Assembly (NCBI GenBank): GCA_029263435.1
Contig: JAJCXL010000191.1
Span: forward strand, 1-16,917
DNA from: Acidobacteriota bacterium
GTDB lineage: Bacteria; Acidobacteriota; Vicinamibacteria; Marinacidobacterales; SMYC01
Length of the DNA: 16,917 nucleotides
Direction: 5' to 3'
The stretch's first letter is position 1. Every line of letters begins with the position of its first letter. Made by a program: the position numbers and the translations under genes. The notes under the pieces were generated by a model. It saw only the letters and a list, made by a program, of their open reading frames with translations. It was not told the DNA's origin and searched no databases. This document shows positions 12,389 through 16,917 of this stretch, piece by piece.

Positions 12389-14800
12389 ATGGAAACGCTA
12401 CTGTCCGATCTTCGCTACGCGGTTCGTGTTCTCGTACAGAAGCCGGCCCTCGCGATTTTGGCCATCGCCACGCTTGCCGTGGGTATTGGCGCCAACACGG
12501 CTATTTTCAGCGTGGTCGACGGGGTGGTGTTGAGGCCGTTGCCTTACCCTGAGCCCGAAGAGCTCGTGATGGTGTGGCAAGACCACACTCGTAGCGACGG
12601 ACCTCCCACCGAGTGGGTATCCCCGGACAACTTCTTCGATTGGCGAGATCAGAACAGCGTCTTCGAAAGCATCTTCGTCGTGGATAGCTGGGGCCCTACC
12701 CTTTCCGGGATCGATCGACCCGAGCAGTTGAAAGGCGCTGTCGTGTCTCACGACGCGCTCGCTCAATTGGGCTACGAGCCTGTGCTCGGTCGGTCCTTCA
12801 CTCCGGACGAAGACGTCGCGGACGGCCCCAAAGTCGTCTTGCTCAGCCATGGATTGTGGACGAGCCGATTCGGTGCGGATCGCGGAATCCTTGGCGCCTC
12901 CGTCGTCGTCGATGGCGAGAGCGCGACGGTCATCGGCGTGTTGTCCGAAGCGACCGACCTCCCCATCGTCGGAGCGCCCGATATCGTGGGACCGCTTCAG
13001 ATCGATGCCACGAACTCATGCGGCCGAGGATGCGTGTCGATTCGGGTGGTGGCGAGACTGGCCGACGGCGTCAGCTTGTCTCACGCGCGCTCGGAAATGG
13101 AGACTATCGCAGCGAGGCTCGAGCGCGACTTCCCGGACGAGAATCAGGGCGTCGGGGTCAACCTCGTCCCGCTTCACGAGGACGTCGTGGGGCCCATGAG
13201 GGAGGGCTTGTTCCTTCTGCTGGGGGCGGTGGGGCTGGTGCTTCTCATTGCTTGCGCCAACGTGGCGAGCTTGATGCTGACGCGAGCGGCGGATCGATCG
13301 AAAGAGGTCGCGACCCGGGTCGCCATCGGCGCCAGTCGCGCACGGTTGTTCCGACAGATGCTGACGGAGAGCGTGGTGTTGTCGCTGCTCGGCAGCTTGG
13401 CCGGCCTCGTCGTCGCTTTGTGGGGCGTGTGGTTCTTGCAATCCATGGTGCCAGGGAGCGTTCCTAGGTTCGAAGAGGTCTCGATCGATGTGCGGGCTTT
13501 CGCGTTTACGCTCGTCATCGGGGTGCTCACCGGGGTCGCGTTCGGCCTGATCCCGGCGCTGCGGGCTTCGCGACCGGACCTTACGGGCTCACTCAAAGCG
13601 GGTGGTCTTCGAGGAGGGGCGGGAGTCTCGTCCGCGCGGTTTAGAAGCGCGCTCGTGATTGGCGAAGTGGCCGTCGCTTTGGCGTTGATGATCGGAGCGG
13701 GCTTGCTGATGCGCAGCTTCCAAGCGTTGATGGATGTGGACCCGGGATTTGCGACCGACAACGTTCTGACCGGGCAAATCGGCTTGGTCGGCGCTGCCTA
13801 TGAGGATGCGTCTCAGCGCGTAAGCTTCGTGGATCGTCTCCAGGAGCGCGTTGCGGCACTTCCGGGCGTCGAGGCGGCGGGCGTGATCTTCGTGCTGCCG
13901 ATGGGTGGCGCGAACGCCGATGCGGGCTTTCGGATCGAAGGGCGCCCGGAGCCCCCTCCGAGTCAAGGGCCGGTCGCTTGGTATCGGCCCGCAACGCCGG
14001 AATATTTCGACACGATGAGAGTCGGGCTCGTGAGCGGAAGAAAGTTCACGCCTGCGGACGATCGTGAAGCCAATCCGGTCGTGCTCATCAATGAAGCGGC
14101 CGCCATGCGCTATTGGAGCGGCGAAGATCCGCTGCTCTCGTCGGTGCGGATTGGAGGTGCGGTGCGGCGCGTCGTGGGCGTCGTCGCTGATACGAAGCAC
14201 TTCGGGCTCGACAGCTCTGAGCGCCCGGCGATGTATTTTCCGTTCGACCAGCTGGCGATGAATCAGCTCGCCCTGGTGGTCCGCTCTGCCGGTGAGCCCG
14301 AGACAATCGCTACGGCGGTGCGAGACGTGGTGTGGGAGATCGATCCGGAGCTCGCCATCGCCAACCTCCGTCCGATGCGCGACATCGTCGCGGGTACCGT
14401 CGTCCGGCCGCGCATGATTGCCGCGCTCCTCGCAGTTTTCGCCGGGGTCGCGATGACGCTCGCCGCCATCGGGCTCTACGGCGTCATGAGCTTCATGGTT
14501 CGGAGCCGAACCCATGAGATCGGGATTCGAATGGCTCTGGGCGCGAGTGCGCGCGACGTGCTCACCGGTGCCGTCGGTCGCGGTATGTTCTTGATGGGCA
14601 TCGGCACCGCAGCGGGACTCGTCCTCTCATTGTTCTTGAATCGGCTCTTGCAAGGGTTCTTGTTCGGCGTCAGCTCCACGGACCTCGTGAGCTTCGCCAC
14701 GGGCCCGCTCGTTCTAGCCGTCGTCGCCCTGCTCGCTTGCTACATTCCCGCGCGCCGGGCCGCCGGGGTCGATCCCGTCATCGCCCTACGCCACGAGTAG
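12389..14800 (+). CDS. ADOP-family duplicated orphan ABC permease (MacB_PCD/FtsX twice), copy 2
   Basis: The 803-residue protein has the same doubled MacB/FtsX plan as copy 1. It has an N-terminal helix (about 20-45; ALAILAIATLAVGIGANTAI then FSVVDGVVLRPLPYP, the family hallmark), a first FtsX unit near 274-400 (IACANVASLMLTRAADRSKE), a second helix near 417-446, and a final FtsX unit from about 675 (AAIGLYGVMSFMVRSRTHEI, GIRMALGAS). No ATPase gene is adjacent. ATG 12389 has AGGGGA five bases upstream and gives METLLSDLRYAVRVL, the usual ADOP start; the frame stays open to 12236, but that extension has no sensible start. It is diverged from copy 1, so this is not a recent local duplication. 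The Fur box 143 bp upstream hints at iron-linked control. Copies of its last about 24 bases recur downstream of the stop. Confidence 0.92.
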   Translation: METLLSDLRYAVRVLVQKPALAILAIATLAVGIGANTAIFSVVDGVVLRPLPYPEPEELVMVWQDHTRSDGPPTEWVSPDNFFDWRDQNSVFESIFVVDSWGPTLSGIDRPEQLKGAVVSHDALAQLGYEPVLGRSFTPDEDVADGPKVVLLSHGLWTSRFGADRGILGASVVVDGESATVIGVLSEATDLPIVGAPDIVGPLQIDATNSCGRGCVSIRVVARLADGVSLSHARSEMETIAARLERDFPDENQGVGVNLVPLHEDVVGPMREGLFLLLGAVGLVLLIACANVASLMLTRAADRSKEVATRVAIGASRARLFRQMLTESVVLSLLGSLAGLVVALWGVWFLQSMVPGSVPRFEEVSIDVRAFAFTLVIGVLTGVAFGLIPALRASRPDLTGSLKAGGLRGGAGVSSARFRSALVIGEVAVALALMIGAGLLMRSFQALMDVDPGFATDNVLTGQIGLVGAAYEDASQRVSFVDRLQERVAALPGVEAAGVIFVLPMGGANADAGFRIEGRPEPPPSQGPVAWYRPATPEYFDTMRVGLVSGRKFTPADDREANPVVLINEAAAMRYWSGEDPLLSSVRIGGAVRRVVGVVADTKHFGLDSSERPAMYFPFDQLAMNQLALVVRSAGEPETIATAVRDVVWEIDPELAIANLRPMRDIVAGTVVRPRMIAALLAVFAGVAMTLAAIGLYGVMSFMVRSRTHEIGIRMALGASARDVLTGAVGRGMFLMGIGTAAGLVLSLFLNRLLQGFLFGVSSTDLVSFATGPLVLAVVALLACYIPARRAAGVDPVIALRHE

Positions 14801-14823
14801 ACGCGACGCTACGAGTAGCAAGT

Positions 14824-14893
14824 CGACATCGCCCTAGGCTACGCCACGAATAGCACGGCGACATCGCCCTAGGCTACGCCACGAATAGCACGG
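14824..14893. repeat. Perfect 2 x 35 bp tandem repeat derived from the ADOP permease 2 gene tail
   Basis: Positions 14824-14858 and 14859-14893 are identical 35-bp units, and four further bases (CGAC) begin a third. Each unit contains CATCGCCCTA and CGCCACGAATAG. These match the permease 3' end (14777-14800: CATCGCCCTA directly followed by CGCCACGAGTAG) apart from a five-base GGCTA insertion and single changes. A shorter imperfect copy, CTACGAGTAGCA, lies at 14809-14820. The second unit also encodes the last residues and the stop (14874-14876) of the convergent DUF2182 gene. Confidence 0.9.
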
Positions 14894-15515
14894 CGACGCC
14901 GGCGATCAGCAACGAGACGCCGACCGCGCGGCTGAAAATGACGCCTCGCGGTGCGAGCTTTTCGAGGCACATCACCAAAGTGAGCACGGCCATCCAGGCC
15001 AGGTTCATGACGCCGAGAACGAAAGCGAGCGCCATGAGGGCCCAGCAGCACCCGAGGCAGTTGACGCCGTGAGCCCACCCGGTGCGAAACGCCCACCCTT
15101 TGCCGCCGGTCCACCTCGTGAGGAGCTGCCCTATCGGGGAGCGACAGTGGTCCAAGCAAGCACGCTTGAGCGGCGTGAGCTGAAAAATGCCCGCGCCGAT
15201 GAGTAACGTCGCCGCCGCAGTGGCGGAGACCACCGCGGGCCGGCCCGCGTTCAAGTAGAGCTGTGCGAGCGTTGCGATGAGACAGTACCCCGCCCAAACC
15301 GTGAAGTAGCCGCCGAGGAAACCGGGGGTCGCCTGACGACCGAAGAGATACATCCACGGGGCGAGCGAAGGCAACATCATCGCGACCATCATGATGTTCC
15401 ACATCAAGAACACGCTCGTGAACCCGCCTTCATGCGGAAGCGCCCACACGAGGAGCCACGCCGCCGCGGCGACTCCCATGGCGAGCCACAGGCTCAGTCG
15501 GCGGTTACGTTCCAT
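14874..15515 (-). CDS. DUF2182 integral membrane protein (predicted metal-binding)
   Basis: The 213-residue protein has about six membrane helices and the DUF2182 pattern: MWNIMMVAMMLPSLAPW near 38-54, FQLTPLKRACLDHCRSP near 111-127, GWAHGVNCLGCCWALM near 146-161, and MNLAWMAVLTLVMCLEKL near 170-187. Cysteines and histidines C120, H123, C124, H149, C153, C156 and C157 could bind a soft metal. The family is annotated as predicted metal-binding membrane proteins of unknown role. ATG 15515 has GGAG five bases upstream and lies inside the 3' end of the DUF1326 gene, with a 22-base overlap implying co-translation. The last residues (LFVA) and the stop are read from within a tandem repeat shared with the convergent permease gene tail, so the C-terminus may have been altered by repeat spread. 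Confidence 0.88.
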   Translation of the reverse strand: MERNRRLSLWLAMGVAAAAWLLVWALPHEGGFTSVFLMWNIMMVAMMLPSLAPWMYLFGRQATPGFLGGYFTVWAGYCLIATLAQLYLNAGRPAVVSATAAATLLIGAGIFQLTPLKRACLDHCRSPIGQLLTRWTGGKGWAFRTGWAHGVNCLGCCWALMALAFVLGVMNLAWMAVLTLVMCLEKLAPRGVIFSRAVGVSLLIAGVAVLFVA

Positions 15516-16111
15516 GCGAACTCCGACCAGAGGCCGTGCGTGCTCTCGTTGTCGAACCGGATGGTGCCGTCATCGTAGTGGGTGGTCCCGAAGGCCAAGA
15601 CCTGAGATGAGGAATGGATCTGGTTGAAGATGTTCTCGAATCGCACCGGTTCACCGCGCTGCTCGCCCCGGATGGGCTCGACCGTCGCATCGACGACGCC
15701 CTCGATGCTCAACGATTTCTTGCTCTCGCTATCCATCATCTCTATCGCGACCGAACGAGTGGGGAGTCGCTCGGAGACGAAACGCGCCAGGATCTCCCAC
15801 GGCCCCCCGATCCGGCCGAAGAACAACGATTCGAGGGTCTCGCGCTGAGCTTCGGACGCGTCATCGTCGACGAACAGGATCTGTTTCCACCCTCCGTCGA
15901 CCATCCGGCGGGGGCTTTCGAATGCGATGACCACGCGTCGTCCGGCGAGGCTCTCTCCGGAGACGGCTCCATCCTCGAACGAGAATGCCCAATAGCCTTG
16001 GCAAGTTTCGTGAGTACACAACTGCTCGAAGTGAATGTGTCCTGGACAGACGAGCTGGCAGCTACAATTCTCGAAAAGCAATCCGTTCGCGGACCATGGC
16101 TCAGTGCTCAT
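15494..16111 (-). CDS. DUF1326 cysteine-rich protein, partner of DUF2182
   Basis: A protein of about 205 residues from ATG 16111, chosen because AAAGGG lies about ten bases upstream; ATG 16135 would add eight residues (MKRKGPPT) but has no ribosome-binding site. The N-terminus has the DUF1326 signature: W-x-x-x-G (WSANG), then a dense cysteine cluster C16, C18, C22, C32 and C37 with H25, H27 and H34 (NCSCQLVCPGHIHF, CTHETC). The remainder is a soluble alpha/beta domain (AGRRVVIAFESP, ILARFVSERLP, GTTHYDDGTIRF). The function is unknown. DUF1326 and DUF2182 genes are recurrent neighbours, and the cysteine/histidine richness of both suggests metal or redox handling, which is inference. No signal peptide is visible, so it is probably cytoplasmic. 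It is divergent from the small plus-strand gene at 16244. Confidence 0.85.
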   Translation of the reverse strand: MSTEPWSANGLLFENCSCQLVCPGHIHFEQLCTHETCQGYWAFSFEDGAVSGESLAGRRVVIAFESPRRMVDGGWKQILFVDDDASEAQRETLESLFFGRIGGPWEILARFVSERLPTRSVAIEMMDSESKKSLSIEGVVDATVEPIRGEQRGEPVRFENIFNQIHSSSQVLAFGTTHYDDGTIRFDNESTHGLWSEFAWNVTAD

Positions 16112-16243
16112 TGTCGGCGGGCCCTTTCGTTTCATGAAAACAGGTTAAGATCTCGAAGAACGCTGCGCCATGATATCCGCTTGATGACGAGACCCGTAAA
16201 CCCGTGGCGCGCTCGGCCGACATTCCCCAAGGAGCGTAATCTG

Positions 16244-16468
16244 ATGAAGCAAGGCGGAACGGTCAGCATCGACATCGCTGACGATTTTCAAAGCGTAACG
16301 AAGACGGTCAAGAAGCTGCTCGGCGACGATGTCAGGATCTCAGCCGAAGACGTGACCTTGCTCGCCAACGGCTGGCTGCGGCTCAAACGTGACGGTGACC
16401 ACCTCTATATCTCTCCCCAGGCGGTGGCCTCAGTGCTCGTCGAAGATGGCCATTTGCCGGTCGACTAG
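16244..16468 (+). CDS. 74-residue conserved-looking small protein, unknown function
   Basis: ATG 16244 follows AAGGAG (16229-16234) with a nine-base gap, a strong start signal. The product begins MKQGGTVSIDIADDFQSVTK and contains VRISAEDVTLLANGWLRLKR and HLYISPQAVASVLVED. It is acidic, has no signal or membrane helix, and would form a small mostly beta domain with an initial helix. I do not recognise the family. The frame remains open upstream as far as 15614 antisense to DUF1326, but that extension is a shadow. It is divergent from DUF1326 (132 bp from ATG 16111) and lies 72 bp upstream of the cytochrome gene, so it could share a transcript with the latter. Function is not assigned. Confidence 0.65.
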   Translation: MKQGGTVSIDIADDFQSVTKTVKKLLGDDVRISAEDVTLLANGWLRLKRDGDHLYISPQAVASVLVEDGHLPVD

Positions 16469-16540
16469 AGTGTCTTACCCGGTCCGTGTGGCAATCCGGC
16501 GTGATTTGGGGTAGAAACCGTGTTTCTTCAAGGAGGTTTC

Positions 16541-16917
16541 ATGATTTCAACGAAAAGGTCGCTCATGGTGGCGGCGTTGGTAGTGTCGTTCTCGGGGGTT
16601 GCGCAACTGCACGCCCAAGACGACGAAGCAGTGATTGGTTATCGACAGAAGCTCATGGTGGGGATCCGCGCGAGCGTCGGCTCGATCGGCGACATCATGA
16701 AGTTCAAGCTGCCGGTCGGAAACGCACATGTCGCGGCACACGCGAAGAACATCAGCGAGTACGCGAAGCTCATCCCGGCCGCGTTCGAGAAGAAGATCAC
16801 CGCGGGGAAAACCGATGCCAAGCCCGAGGCATGGGCGAACTGGGACGATTTCACCGCCAAAGCCAACGTGTTGAGCGAAGCGGCGGCAAAGCTGTCGACC
16901 GCGGCTTCCGGTGGTGA
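16541..16917 (+). CDS. Exported class II cytochrome c (c'/c556-like), 3' truncated by the window end
   Basis: ATG 16541 follows a textbook AAGGAGG (16530-16536). The visible 125 residues open with a Sec signal peptide (MISTKRSLMVAALVVSFSGV then AQLHA, cleavage before QDD). The mature part matches the four-helix-bundle start of cytochrome c'/c556: VIGYRQKLMVGIRASVGSIG, IMKFKLP, HVAAHAKNISEYAKLIPAAF and KPEAWANWDDFTAKANVLSE. The haem-binding CXXCH of this class is C-terminal and would lie beyond the window, so haem attachment is not seen. Class II cytochromes c in the periplasm bind gases such as NO or carry electrons; the precise role is open. The frame is open at position 16917. It is 72 bp downstream of the 74-residue gene. 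Confidence 0.82.
   Translation, partial: MISTKRSLMVAALVVSFSGVAQLHAQDDEAVIGYRQKLMVGIRASVGSIGDIMKFKLPVGNAHVAAHAKNISEYAKLIPAAFEKKITAGKTDAKPEAWANWDDFTAKANVLSEAAAKLSTAASGG

Noticed and set aside
13589..14515. 308-codon minus-strand ORF inside ADOP permease 2
   Set aside because: Same reason: charged, His/Arg-rich shadow of a well-supported gene, with no ribosome-binding site or domain.
15614..16243. Long upstream extension of the 74-residue gene antisense to DUF1326
   Set aside because: DUF1326 has clear cysteine signatures on the other strand, while the extension shows no domain; ATG 16244 has a strong AAGGAG.

Overview
The window (about 60% GC or higher, with frequent GTG/TTG starts) looks like chromosomal DNA from an uncultured or environmental Gram-negative bacterium. 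The most likely source is an Acidobacteriota-type lineage. The main clue is a pair of about 800-residue ABC-type permeases with a duplicated MacB/FtsX architecture and no adjacent ATPase; this ADOP family (acidobacterial duplicated orphan permease) is characteristic of Acidobacteriota. An outer-membrane TonB-dependent receptor and a periplasmic cytochrome confirm a diderm envelope. I see no rRNA, tRNA, CRISPR array, transposase or phage gene.

Layout. (1) 1-1731, + strand: the 3' part of a MetE-like cobalamin-independent methionine synthase gene, coupled through a TTGA overlap to a GT4 glycosyltransferase. (2) 1728-2784, - strand: a small membrane/coiled-coil protein, a 50-residue DUF3309-type hydrophobic protein, and a small ABM-like alpha/beta-barrel protein. 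(3) 3050-5858, + strand: an AI-2E/PerM-family membrane protein, then a likely sigma-54-dependent unit made of a 16-codon leader ORF, an HtpX/M48 metalloprotease and a glycine-zipper YflT-like stress protein. Groups 2 and 3 look like an envelope/general-stress neighbourhood. (4) 5859-6235: an unusually hairpin-rich intergenic region without a convincing gene. (5) 6236-9903, + strand: ADOP permease 1, then a polytopic membrane protein of unknown family whose 5' end carries ten tandem copies of a 9-bp unit, each supplying an in-frame ATG. (6) 9913-14800: a FecA-like TonB-dependent receptor (-) divergent from ADOP permease 2 (+), with a good Fur-box palindrome between them. (7) 14777-14893: repeated copies of the permease-2 3' tail, including a perfect 2 x 35 bp tandem repeat that also encodes the C-terminus of the next gene. 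(8) 14874-16111/16135, - strand: DUF1326 and DUF2182 genes overlapping by 22 bp, a recurrent pair of cysteine-rich proteins. (9) 16244-16917, + strand: a 74-residue protein of unknown function and the N-terminal part of an exported class II cytochrome c (c'/c556-like) cut by the window end.

The features most worth a second look are the sigma-54 promoter with its coupled leader peptide upstream of htpX, the start-codon-bearing 9-bp tandem repeat, the hairpin-dense leader of ADOP permease 1, the Fur-box-centred divergent receptor/permease pair, and the copied gene tail between convergent genes. No complete, obviously new multi-gene defence or biosynthetic system is visible.
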